A stretch of 6,109 nucleotides of DNA from an uncultured Christensenellaceae bacterium (GCA_934438035.1 CAKSBK010000067.1:1-6109), one strand, 5' to 3'; positions 1-5,994 are shown, counted from the stretch's first letter. The notes: generated by a model not told the origin, from the letters alone. Numbers and translations are program-made.

Positions 1-1100
1 CTATGGAGCAATACGTATCGGAGGGCGTGCTTGAGGAAACCCCCGAGGGCTTTATGCTTATTGAACGACAGATAGGAAGCGCCGTAAGAAAAGGCGTTTT
101 AGCGGCGATAGACCTTGAAGAATACAGCTTTAAGGAGGAAGAAAAGCCGTCCGTCCGCGCGACGGAAAAGACAATTCTTGAGAGAATCCCTCCGAGAGTC
201 GCCATTCGCGAGGACGCGCTTTTAGAGCTTCCCCACGCGCTCATATTGATAGACGACCCGGAAGATAACGTAATAGGCTCGCTTTTAAGGAAAAAGGCAG
301 AGCTTACGGCGATGTACGACTTTGACCTTATGGAAAACGGCGGGCATATTACGGGGTATTTCACCGACGACGAGCGCATAAAGAAAAACGTGCTTGAGGC
401 GGTTAACAAGCTTAACGTAAAAGACAATATGCGCTTTTGCGTAGGCGACGGCAACCATTCTCTTGCAACGGCAAAAACCGTTTGGGAAAACGCAAAGGCG
501 GAAATGACGGAGGAAGAAAAAGAGGTCAGCCCCTTGCGCTATGCGCTTGCGGAAATAGTAAATCTGCGAGACGACGGCCTTACAATGATGCCCATTCACC
601 GTGCGCTTATGAACGTCTCCCCCGCAAGCTGCATTCAGAGAGTCTGCGACATACTAAACGAAAAGGGCCTCGGCGCAAAGCTTATGTATACCCGTCACTC
701 CAAAAACCTAAAGCCGGACGGCGGAGAATACACCATATACGTTAAAACAAAGCAGACCATGGGCAAAATTGAAATCACAAAGCCCGCGCACCTGCTCGCA
801 GCGGGGGACGTTGAGCCCGCATTAATGCAGTATTTGGAGGAAAACTCATCTGCACAAATAGAGTATCTGCACGGAGACAGCCAATTTAACAGCTTTGCGG
901 ACATGTACGACACCGTGTGCTTCTATATGCCTCCTATAAAGAAAGAAGACTTTTTCGATACCGTAATTAAATGCGGCGTTCTTCCCAAAAAGACCTTCTC
1001 TTTGGGAGAGGCGAACGAAAAGAGATATTATATTGAAGGCAGGCTTCTAAGGCAGATAGAAGCACAGAGCGAAGAAGATCAGGAAAAAATAAAGGAATAA
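1..1100 (+). CDS. DUF1015 family protein, 5'-truncated by window edge
   Basis: The reading frame is open to the left edge. The ATG at position 3 is probably internal: family members usually run to about 400 residues and begin with a segment that is absent here, so some tens of N-terminal residues lie outside the window. Visible landmarks, counted from the first Met, are RATEKTILERIPPR (52-65), a YDFDLMENGGHITGY block (105-119), the hallmark GDGNHSLATAK (148-158) and MPIHRAL (196-202), followed by a less conserved C-terminal part. There is no signal peptide in view and no membrane segment, so the protein is probably cytoplasmic. The biochemical function of DUF1015 is not settled. From memory, clostridial homologues often sit beside serine biosynthesis genes (serC, serA). 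The DGNHS motif recalls the DGHxR signature of the ParB/Srx-like free serine kinases SerK and SbnI, which is only an inference. The stop lies 3 bases before the aspartate kinase start, indicating co-transcription. Confidence 0.85.
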   Translation, partial: MEQYVSEGVLEETPEGFMLIERQIGSAVRKGVLAAIDLEEYSFKEEEKPSVRATEKTILERIPPRVAIREDALLELPHALILIDDPEDNVIGSLLRKKAELTAMYDFDLMENGGHITGYFTDDERIKKNVLEAVNKLNVKDNMRFCVGDGNHSLATAKTVWENAKAEMTEEEKEVSPLRYALAEIVNLRDDGLTMMPIHRALMNVSPASCIQRVCDILNEKGLGAKLMYTRHSKNLKPDGGEYTIYVKTKQTMGKIEITKPAHLLAAGDVEPALMQYLEENSSAQIEYLHGDSQFNSFADMYDTVCFYMPPIKKEDFFDTVIKCGVLPKKTFSLGEANEKRYYIEGRLLRQIEAQSEEDQEKIKE

Positions 1101-1103
1101 ATA

Positions 1104-2426
1104 ATGTACGACCTTAAAATTGCAAAATTCGGCGGAAGCTCTCTTGCAAACGCCGACCAAATGAGAAAAGTTAAAAACATAGTCCTTGCGGATAAGGCAA
1201 GAAGATACGTCGTTCCCTCCGCGCCGGGAAAGCGCTTTAAGGACGACACAAAAATTACGGACAGCTTATATAAGCTGCACGCCGCAGTGTCCGAGGGAAA
1301 GGATTATTCGCAAATATACGACTTCATATTTTCAAGATATACCGGCATAAGAGACGACCTCGGCCTTGAAATAAAGATTGAAGACGACCTTGAAGAGGTT
1401 CTCTGCATAATTAAAAAGGGCGCGACAGACGATTACGCCGCAAGCAGAGGCGAATATTTAAACGGCAAGCTTTTAGCTGCGTTTTTAGGCTATGATTTTG
1501 TCGACGCTGCGGACGTGGTTAAGTTTGACAACAGAGGAAGATACGACGCAGAAGAGACCATGCGCATTATGCCAAGGGTTTTAGCCGCTCACGAGCATGC
1601 GGTTATCCCGGGCTTTTACGGCGCAATGCCCGACGGCGCAATAAAGACCTTTTCAAGAGGCGGCTCCGACGTCACGGGCGCAATAGTTGCGGCGGCAGTC
1701 GGCGCAGAGCTTTATGAAAACTGGACGGACGTTTCCGGCTTTATGATGGCGGACCCGAGAATAGTTCCTCACGCAAAAAAAATAGACCTCATAACCTACC
1801 GCGAGTTAAGAGAGCTTTCGTATATGGGCGCTACCGTGCTTCACGAGGATTCCATCTTCCCCGTTTATCAGGCGGCGATTCCCATAAACGTTAAAAACAC
1901 AAACGACCCCGAAAACCCCGGAACGCTCATCGTCCCCACAATCGACCCCGAGCTTGACGAGGCGGAGGGAATAACGGGAATTGCGGGCAAAAAGAATTTC
2001 TCCGTCATTTCAATAGAAAAGAACGGAATGAACGCAGAGCTCGGCTTCGGCAGAAAGGTGCTGGCATGCATAGAAAAATACAGCCTTCCCTTTGAGCACA
2101 TGCCCTCAAGCATAGACACCCTCTGCGTAGTAATAGAAAACAAGGCGTTAAAGCCCTCTTTAAAATACATAGTCGACGATATCCACCGCACATGTCAGCC
2201 GGACAGCGTGGAGGTCATAGGCGAGCTTGCGCTTATAGCCACCGTGGGAAGAGGAATGATTAAAAATGTCGGCACGGCGGCAAAGGTGTTTACAGCGCTT
2301 GCGGAAGCAAACGTAAACGTCCGCATGATAGACCAGGGCTCAAGCGAGCTTAACATTATAGTCGGCGTGGATAACAAGGATTTTGACAAGGCTGTTCGCG
2401 CAATTCACGATAAATTTGTAAACTAA
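1104..2426 (+). CDS. lysC: aspartate kinase (YclM/ThrD-like, two C-terminal ACT domains)
   Basis: This enzyme phosphorylates L-aspartate with ATP to 4-phospho-aspartate, the entry step to lysine, diaminopimelate, threonine and methionine, in the cytoplasm. The 440 residues match the usual length of monofunctional aspartokinases. The amino acid kinase domain shows KFGGSSLA (8-15), SAPGKRFKDDTKITD (39-53), SRGEYLNGKLLAA (114-126), FSRGGSDVTGA (183-193), NWTDVSGFMMADPRIV (206-221) and PINVKNTNDP (260-269). Two ACT domains follow at about 297-365 and 372-440, the second with QGSSELNIIVGV (411-422). The phrases LSYMGATVLHEDS, GFGRKVL and FEHMPSSID resemble Bacillus YclM (AKIII), a type subject to feedback by lysine and threonine. 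I cannot tell which effector acts here, and the symbol lysC is generic because paralogues may exist elsewhere. AAAGGA at 1091-1096 lies 7 bases before the ATG and overlaps the end of the DUF1015 gene. A terminator follows 8 bases after the stop. Confidence 0.96.
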   Translation: MYDLKIAKFGGSSLANADQMRKVKNIVLADKARRYVVPSAPGKRFKDDTKITDSLYKLHAAVSEGKDYSQIYDFIFSRYTGIRDDLGLEIKIEDDLEEVLCIIKKGATDDYAASRGEYLNGKLLAAFLGYDFVDAADVVKFDNRGRYDAEETMRIMPRVLAAHEHAVIPGFYGAMPDGAIKTFSRGGSDVTGAIVAAAVGAELYENWTDVSGFMMADPRIVPHAKKIDLITYRELRELSYMGATVLHEDSIFPVYQAAIPINVKNTNDPENPGTLIVPTIDPELDEAEGITGIAGKKNFSVISIEKNGMNAELGFGRKVLACIEKYSLPFEHMPSSIDTLCVVIENKALKPSLKYIVDDIHRTCQPDSVEVIGELALIATVGRGMIKNVGTAAKVFTALAEANVNVRMIDQGSSELNIIVGVDNKDFDKAVRAIHDKFVN

Positions 2427-2434
2427 AAATACCA

Positions 2435-2459
2435 AGCGCCCTTAAACGGGCGCTATTTT
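2435..2459 (+). terminator. intrinsic terminator of the DUF1015-aspartate kinase operon
   Basis: A perfect 7-bp GC-rich stem, AGCGCCC (2435-2441) with GGGCGCT (2448-2454), encloses a 6-base loop and is followed by ATTTT. The U tract is short, so termination may be incomplete. Its position 8 bases after the aspartate kinase stop, with a new promoter downstream, supports a transcription unit boundary. Confidence 0.8.
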
Positions 2460-2489
2460 GCGCATTATTTTAAAAGTTTTTTGATTTTT

Positions 2490-2507
2490 GTTCGTTATAT
2501 TCCGAAC
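2490..2507. promoter_or_regulatory. PurBox-like inverted repeat, candidate purA operator
   Basis: GTTCG (2490-2494) and CGAAC (2503-2507) form an inverted repeat with an 8-base AT-rich spacer. The right arm extends to TATTCCGAACTT, which contains the CCGAAC core of the Bacillus/Lactococcus PurR PurBox (AWWWCCGAACWWT) with its outermost A and T replaced. The left arm reads GTTCGT, one base off the inverted core. The site ends 16 bases upstream of the purA -35 element, a sensible place for a regulator. Against it, the two PurBoxes in Bacillus are spaced farther apart (about 16-17 bases), so this may be a single box plus chance symmetry or a site for another protein. Confidence 0.4.
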
Positions 2508-2523
2508 TTAATCATGCAAAAAC

Positions 2524-2552
2524 TTGACTATTTTACATTTAACCGTTATTAT
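2524..2552 (+). promoter_or_regulatory. sigma-A type promoter of purA
   Basis: TTGACT (2524-2529) and TATTAT (2547-2552) are each one mismatch from the sigma-A consensus and are separated by an optimal 17 bases. Transcription would begin near 2559-2561, giving a leader of about 38 bases. That leader includes a short GCGC-TTT-GCGC hairpin (2560-2570) and a run of seven T (2575-2581) just before the ribosome binding site. Confidence 0.8.
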
Positions 2553-2581
2553 ATATAAGGCGCTTTGCGCAGACTTTTTTT

Positions 2582-2589
2582 AGAAGGAG
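2582..2589 (+). promoter_or_regulatory. purA: purA ribosome binding site (decides the start)
   Basis: AGAAGGAG lies 8 bases upstream of the ATG at 2598. This favours that ATG over the in-frame TTG at 2565, which has no Shine-Dalgarno sequence and falls only a few bases after the predicted transcription start. Confidence 0.85.
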
Positions 2590-2597
2590 CATTTGCA

Positions 2598-3878
2598 ATG
2601 GCAGGATTAGCGGTATTCGGTTCACAGTGGGGCGACGAGGGCAAAGGAAGATTTGTAGACCTCTTAGCGGAGCAGGCGGACTACGTCATTCGTTACCAGG
2701 GCGGCAACAATGCCGGTCACACGGTATACGCAAACGGAGTTGAATATAAACTGCGCACGGTTCCCTCCGGCGTTATCTCCGGCAAGGTTTGCCTTATAGG
2801 CAACGGCGTAGTATTGGATCCGGCTGATTTTATAGACGAGCTTAATTACCTTAAAGATAAGGGCCTTATAATAAAGGACCTGTATATTTCAGACAGGGCT
2901 CACCTCATAATGCCTTATCACAGGGAGCTTGACAGATTAAAGGAGGCTAAGCTCGGCAGCCTTAAAATAGGCACGACATGTAAGGGCATTGGCCCCTGTT
3001 ACACGGATAAGGCGGCAAGAGCGGGCTTAAGAGTATGCGACCTTATGGATAAAGAGGTTTTTGCTTCAAAGCTCAAAAAGGTTCTTTGCGATAAAAACGA
3101 CGAAATAGTAAAGCTTTACGGCGGAGAGCCCTTAAGCTATGAAAAGATTTATGAAGAATATATGGGCTACGCCGAAATTCTGCGCCCCATGGTCGCAAAC
3201 ACCGCCGTTATGGCGGACGAGGCGTTAAAGGCGGGCAAAAAGCTCATGTTCGAGGGCGCGCAGGGCATGCTTCTCGATATAGACCTCGGAACGTATCCTT
3301 ACGTAACCTCTTCTCACCCCTCTGCGGCGGGCGTTCCCGCGGGAATAGGCTTAGGTCCGCAATGCGTTTCAAGAGTGCTTGCGATAGTAAAAGCATACAC
3401 CACGAGAGTCGGCGAGGGTCCGTTTGTAACCGAGCTTCTCGATGAAACGGGAGAAGCTATCCGTGAAAAGGGCCATGAATACGGAGTAAGAACGGGAAGA
3501 GCAAGACGCTGCGGCTGGCTTGACCTCGTAGTGTTAAAGCACTCCATACGTTCCTCGGGAATTACGGATTTTGCGCTTTCAAGAATGGACACCTTAGGCG
3601 GGTTTGACACCGTAAAGATATGCACGGGTTACGAATACGAGGGAAAAGTTGTTAACGACTACCCCGCTTCCTTAACCGAGCTTTCCAAAATGAAGCCGAT
3701 ATACACCGAGTTTAAGGGCTGGACGGACGACCTTTCCGATATAAGAAGCTATGACGAGCTTCCCGAGGAGGCAAAGACATACGTCAAATTCATTGAAGAC
3801 AGCACGGGCGTTCCCGTTTCCATGATAGGCGTAGGCCCCGAAAGAGAACAGTGTATAATGAGAAGACCCGTATTTTAA
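2598..3878 (+). CDS. purA: adenylosuccinate synthetase
   Basis: PurA joins IMP and L-aspartate using GTP to form adenylosuccinate, the first step from IMP to AMP; it is a cytoplasmic homodimer. The 426 residues match the family length of about 430. Signature 1 is GSQWGDEGKGR (8-18), with the catalytic Asp at 13. NNAGHT (37-42) holds the partner His41. Signature 2 is GIGPCYTDKAARAGLR (130-145). The IMP-binding segment FEGAQGMLLDIDLGTYP spans 218-234, and GEGPFVTE 272-279. VRTGRARRCGW (297-307) carries the aspartate and nucleotide loop arginines, and the C-terminal GVGPEREQCI block (411-420) is intact. Translation is taken from the ATG at 2598 because of the ribosome binding site and because family members start directly with an xxxxVxGxQWGDEGKG pattern. 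The gene is monocistronic, with its own promoter and terminator, and is possibly controlled by a PurBox-like element upstream. Nothing suggests inactivity. Confidence 0.98.
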   Translation: MAGLAVFGSQWGDEGKGRFVDLLAEQADYVIRYQGGNNAGHTVYANGVEYKLRTVPSGVISGKVCLIGNGVVLDPADFIDELNYLKDKGLIIKDLYISDRAHLIMPYHRELDRLKEAKLGSLKIGTTCKGIGPCYTDKAARAGLRVCDLMDKEVFASKLKKVLCDKNDEIVKLYGGEPLSYEKIYEEYMGYAEILRPMVANTAVMADEALKAGKKLMFEGAQGMLLDIDLGTYPYVTSSHPSAAGVPAGIGLGPQCVSRVLAIVKAYTTRVGEGPFVTELLDETGEAIREKGHEYGVRTGRARRCGWLDLVVLKHSIRSSGITDFALSRMDTLGGFDTVKICTGYEYEGKVVNDYPASLTELSKMKPIYTEFKGWTDDLSDIRSYDELPEEAKTYVKFIEDSTGVPVSMIGVGPEREQCIMRRPVF

Positions 3879-3918
3879 TAAAATACAGCTCTCCTCTCGC
3901 TAACTGCAACAGTAAAAT

Positions 3919-3959
3919 AAAGGCGGACGCATGTCGGTTTTTCATGCGCCCGCCTTTTT
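3919..3959 (+). terminator. strong intrinsic terminator of purA
   Basis: A 15-position stem pairs 3919-3933 with 3943-3957. It contains GGCGG/CCGCC and CGCATG/CATGCG blocks separated by a single A-C mismatch (3927/3949), with a 9-base loop. Five T (3955-3959) end the + strand transcript. The A-rich stretch at 3913-3921 would give a U-rich tail on the - strand, so it may also work in reverse. Confidence 0.92.
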
Positions 3960-4240
3960 CTTGTGTAAAAATATGCTGCAAACATATGCCGCAAGGGATT
4001 ATGTAAATATTGTAAGGCCGCCTTTAATTAAAATCCGGAGCAGAAAGCTTTGGCGGTTAAAGGGGCGTTAGTAAAAGAAGCCGGTTTTTTAAGACAACTT
4101 AGCGTATAGACGCTTACTTCAATAACTAAAGGTTATTAATTAAGCCGATTTCAAGGCCCCGTTCAATACGGAATCCGGCAAGGGCTTTAAGCGCCTGCTT
4201 TTATTTTACCGCCCCGCTTGGCGTACGGTTATTTATACCT
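3960..4240. other. gene-free segment with repeats and hairpins; possible small RNA
   Basis: No convincing ORF is visible on either strand. Starting from the left, it holds a 13-base tandem repeat (3971-3996). Next is a two-tier stem at 4017-4066: CCTTTAA/TTAAAGG (4021-4027/4057-4063), extendable by GCC/GGC across a one-base bulge, around an inner stem CCGGAGC/GCTTTGG (4035-4041/4047-4053) with an AGAAA loop. Smaller hairpins are AGCGT/ACGCT (4101-4105/4110-4114), AATAAC/GTTATT (4121-4126/4132-4137), CCGT/ACGG (4159-4162/4168-4171) and ACCG/CGGT (4208-4211/4226-4229). GCCGG (4080-4084) could pair with CCGGC (4175-4179) to enclose the middle three. The inner stem needs two G-U pairs that exist only in + strand RNA. 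A terminator closes the region at 4241-4273. I found no good promoter, and I recognise no known RNA family, so a non-functional spacer remains quite possible. Confidence 0.35.
3971..3996. repeat. 13-base tandem direct repeat, two copies
   Basis: Two adjacent 13-base units begin ATATGCTGCA (3971) and ATATGCCGCA (3984). They match at 10 of 13 positions over the whole unit and 9 of 10 in the first part. The repeat sits just after the purA terminator and before the structured segment. It could be a tandem operator or simple chance duplication. Confidence 0.5.
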
Positions 4241-4273
4241 AAAAACGCAGACGACTCTGCGCCTGCGTTTTTT
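4241..4273. terminator. bidirectional intrinsic terminator between convergent units
   Basis: AAAAACGCAG (4241-4250) pairs with CTGCGTTTTT (4263-4272) around a 12-base loop. It ends in six T on the + strand and five U in - strand RNA, so it can stop transcription both ways. A competing inner hairpin CGCAGA/TCTGCG (4246-4251/4256-4261) with a CGAC loop is also possible. It lies 34 bases beyond the lysA stop and is the likely main terminator of lysA. Because purA already has its own terminator, the + strand function would serve any transcript arising in 3960-4240. Confidence 0.85.
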
Positions 4274-4300
4274 ATATAAATAGGATATTTTAACAAAAGA

Positions 4301-4319
4301 GCCGAATTATTTTTTCGGC
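4301..4319 (-). terminator. weak hairpin over the lysA stop codon
   Basis: GCCGAA (4301-4306) and TTCGGC (4314-4319) form a 6-bp stem with a 7-base AT loop that contains the lysA stop codon. On the - strand it is followed by TCTTTTGTT. It may act as a weak terminator or a 3'-end stabilising hairpin ahead of the stronger one at 4241-4273. Confidence 0.35.
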
Positions 4320-5566
4320 AGGTCAAGCCCTAAAAAATCAAACGTCGCAAAATAATCGGCAGGAGTTTCCGCGCGGCGGATAAGCTTAAACGAACCGTCC
4401 GTACACTTTAAAATTTCCGCGCTTCTTAATTTGCCGTTATAGTTATAGCCCATCGAAAAGCCGTGAGCGCCCGTGTCGTGTATGCAAAGCACGTCTCCTA
4501 TATTAATTTCGGGGAGCATTCTGTCTATTGCGAATTTATCGTTATTTTCGCAAAGGCCGCCCGTTACGTCGTATTTATGGTCTAAAGGCGAGTTTTCCTT
4601 GCCGAGCACGGTTATATGGTGATATGCGCCGTACATCGCCGGGCGCATTAAGTTTGCCGCACAGGCGTCAACGCCGATATAGTCCTTATAAATTTTCTTT
4701 TCATGAACGGCGGTTGTGATGAGGTGTCCGTAAGGGCCGGTCATAAACCTTCCGAGCTCGGTAAAAATGGAAACCTCCATTCCCGCAGGCTTTATGACTT
4801 CGTCGTAAGCCTCTTTAACGCCCTTTCCGACGAGCATTATGTCGGTAGGCTGCTGCTCGGGGCGATAGGGAATACCCACGCCGCCCGAGAGGTTTATAAA
4901 CGTAAAGTCCGCGCCCGTTTCCTTTTTAAGCTCAACTGCGGTTTCAAACAATATTTTTGCAAGAACGGGGTAATATTCGTTTTGAATGGTATTTGAAGCC
5001 AAAAACGAATGCAGTCCGAAGCGCTTTGCGCCCAGCTTTAAAAGCTTTTTAACGCCATTTGAAAGCTGAGAACGGGTCATGCCGTATTTAGCCTCTCCCG
5101 GGGTGTCCATAATGGCGTTGTTAAGGCTGAACTTTCCGCCCGGATTATATCTTAAACAAACCGTTTCGGGGATTCCCGTAAGCTCATTTAACACGTCTAT
5201 GTCAGAAAAATCGTCAAAATTTATTATTGCGCCGAGGTCATAGGCGAGCTTATAATCCTCTTTGGGCGTAACGTTTGAAGAAAACATAATGTCATGCCCG
5301 GAAAGCCCGCAGGCTTTAGAGAGAAGAAGCTCTGTGTAGCTCGAGCAATCCGCACCGCAGCCCTCTTCTTTAAATATATTTAAAAGCACCGGGTTGGGCG
5401 TAGCCTTAACCGCAAAATACTCTTTAAACCCCTTGTTCCATGAGAATGCCTCTTTAAGCCTTCTCGCATTTTCTCTTATGCCCTTTTCGTCATACAAATG
5501 AAAGGGCGTGGGGTAAGTTTCCTTTATTTTGTTTACCTCTTCCAGGGTCACAAATGGCTTCTTCAT
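4307..5566 (-). CDS. lysA: diaminopimelate decarboxylase, fold-type III PLP enzyme
   Basis: The predicted enzyme decarboxylates meso-diaminopimelate to L-lysine, the last step of lysine synthesis, in the cytoplasm. The 419 residues fit the family. An alanine-racemase-like barrel holds YFAVKATPNP (50-59) with the PLP lysine at 54, CGADCSSYTELLLS (70-83), RFGLHSFLASN (182-192) in place of the usual HIGSQ region, and the phosphate-binding LSGGVGIPY (226-234). ELGRFMTGPYG (270-280) replaces the classic EPGR. The C-terminal beta domain has GGLCENNDKFA (336-346), with the CE pair that contributes to the neighbouring active site (classic CESGD), and DTGAHGFSMGYNYNGKLRSAE (364-384), where GAH stands for the usual GAY. 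These differences recur, as far as I recall, in a clostridial clade annotated as LysA. Another decarboxylase of the group (carboxynorspermidine, ornithine/arginine) is less likely. The ATG at 5566 is chosen over one 33 bases upstream because of its GGAGG site. The gene is monocistronic. Confidence 0.88.
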   Translation of the reverse strand: MKKPFVTLEEVNKIKETYPTPFHLYDEKGIRENARRLKEAFSWNKGFKEYFAVKATPNPVLLNIFKEEGCGADCSSYTELLLSKACGLSGHDIMFSSNVTPKEDYKLAYDLGAIINFDDFSDIDVLNELTGIPETVCLRYNPGGKFSLNNAIMDTPGEAKYGMTRSQLSNGVKKLLKLGAKRFGLHSFLASNTIQNEYYPVLAKILFETAVELKKETGADFTFINLSGGVGIPYRPEQQPTDIMLVGKGVKEAYDEVIKPAGMEVSIFTELGRFMTGPYGHLITTAVHEKKIYKDYIGVDACAANLMRPAMYGAYHHITVLGKENSPLDHKYDVTGGLCENNDKFAIDRMLPEINIGDVLCIHDTGAHGFSMGYNYNGKLRSAEILKCTDGSFKLIRRAETPADYFATFDFLGLDLPKK

Positions 5567-5570
5567 CGTT

Positions 5571-5576
5571 TCCTCC
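5571..5576 (-). promoter_or_regulatory. lysA: lysA ribosome binding site (decides the start)
   Basis: GGAGGA on the - strand sits 4 bases before the ATG at 5566-5564. The alternative in-frame ATG at 5599-5597 lies next to the predicted transcription start and has no Shine-Dalgarno sequence. It would add MRIFIHFTEET, which has no counterpart in the family. Confidence 0.88.
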
Positions 5577-5607
5577 GTAAAATGTATAAAAATTCTCATT
5601 AAAATAT

Positions 5608-5636
5608 AGTTTAGTGTTATTTAACGCCGATGTCAA
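5608..5636 (-). promoter_or_regulatory. sigma-A type promoter of lysA
   Basis: On the - strand a perfect -35 TTGACA (5636-5631) is followed after 17 bases by TAAACT (5613-5608), 4 of 6 to the -10 consensus. Transcription would begin near 5601, giving a leader of about 35 bases. That is far too short for a lysine riboswitch or T-box. Confidence 0.72.
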
Positions 5637-5637
5637 T

Positions 5638-5689
5638 AAAAAAGACATTAAATTTATTCAATACAATTTTAATTTTCAGAATATTTAAT
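5638..5689 (-). terminator. AT-rich stem after veg, weak terminator candidate
   Basis: ATTAAAT (5647-5653) pairs with ATTTAAT (5683-5689) and ATTC (5656-5659) with GAAT (5679-5682), with a 2-base bulge and a 19-base loop. On the - strand it is followed, after three bases, by six T (5643-5638). The stem has almost no GC, so it is weaker than typical intrinsic terminators. It lies directly upstream of the lysA -35 element, so veg readthrough into lysA is possible. Confidence 0.35.
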
Positions 5690-5701
5690 CATCATTTTAC
5701 T

Positions 5702-5944
5702 TTATGCGCCTGTTTTTTTAATAAAAAGCCTGCCGACGATGAAATCGGTATACATAAAAGATTTTACAAAGACACGCTCTTCGGAGTATATGCGCACGGT
5801 GAATAAAGAAGGGTAAGCTCCCAAAACAACGCCGTTAAAAACATGCACCTTGTTTCTGTCGCCGATAAATTTAAGGCATACCTCCTCCCCCACGAGCTCT
5901 GCTACTTTTTTCCTCGCAAGAGAGCTTAAGCTTCTTTTGTCCAT
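5702..5944 (-). CDS. veg: Veg family protein
   Basis: An 80-residue basic cytoplasmic protein of the Veg (DUF1021) family, found across Firmicutes. The recognisable core is the small beta-barrel-like segment VCLKFIGDRNKVHVFNGVV (22-40), then LGAYPSLFTVRI (41-52) and SFMYTDFIVGRL (62-73). These correspond to the GILxxxYPSVFVI and YSYxDIL blocks of Bacillus subtilis Veg. In B. subtilis, veg is strongly transcribed in growing cells and has been linked to biofilm formation through an effect on the SinR pathway; its molecular action is not established, and a biofilm role here is not implied. The length fits the family (about 80-90). Translation starts at ATG 5944-5942, with AGAGG (5957-5953) 8 bases upstream. 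The gene has its own promoter. The usual Bacillus neighbours (ksgA, yabG) are not within the window. Confidence 0.85.
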   Translation of the reverse strand: MDKRSLSSLARKKVAELVGEEVCLKFIGDRNKVHVFNGVVLGAYPSLFTVRIYSEERVFVKSFMYTDFIVGRLFIKKTGA

Positions 5945-5994
5945 AAATTATACCTCTGCCTGTGTAATATTCATAGCTTTGGCAAATATAGGAG

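Noticed and set aside
285..913. Open frames on the - strand and in another + frame inside the DUF1015 gene
   Set aside because: They overlap a well-supported gene, have low-complexity compositions rich in Arg, Cys and aromatic residues, and show no recognisable family motif.
1868..2389. Antisense open frames within the aspartate kinase gene
   Set aside because: They mirror the codon pattern of the real gene and lack ribosome binding sites or family resemblance.
2565..2597. N-terminal extension of PurA from a TTG start
   Set aside because: It lacks a ribosome binding site and begins only a few bases after the predicted transcription start. The added MRRLFLEGAFA has no family counterpart, while the ATG at 2598 has a strong site.
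3314..3981. Antisense open frames over purA and its terminator
   Set aside because: One lies wholly inside purA. The other runs through the terminator hairpin into the 3' end of purA; neither resembles a known protein.
4000..4273. 6S RNA, SRP RNA, tmRNA or a known riboswitch in the gene-free segment
   Set aside because: I could not find the SRP GNAR-loop domain, a tRNA-like tmRNA end, or the long central-bubble duplex of 6S RNA. No aptamer core was recognisable, and no biosynthetic gene follows on the + strand.
4528..4996. Plus-strand open frames inside lysA
   Set aside because: They are opposite-strand shadows of a conserved gene, with no motif or translation signal.
5567..5599. N-terminal extension of LysA from the upstream ATG
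   Set aside because: It sits almost at the predicted transcription start without a Shine-Dalgarno sequence. The GGAGG site fits the ATG at 5566.
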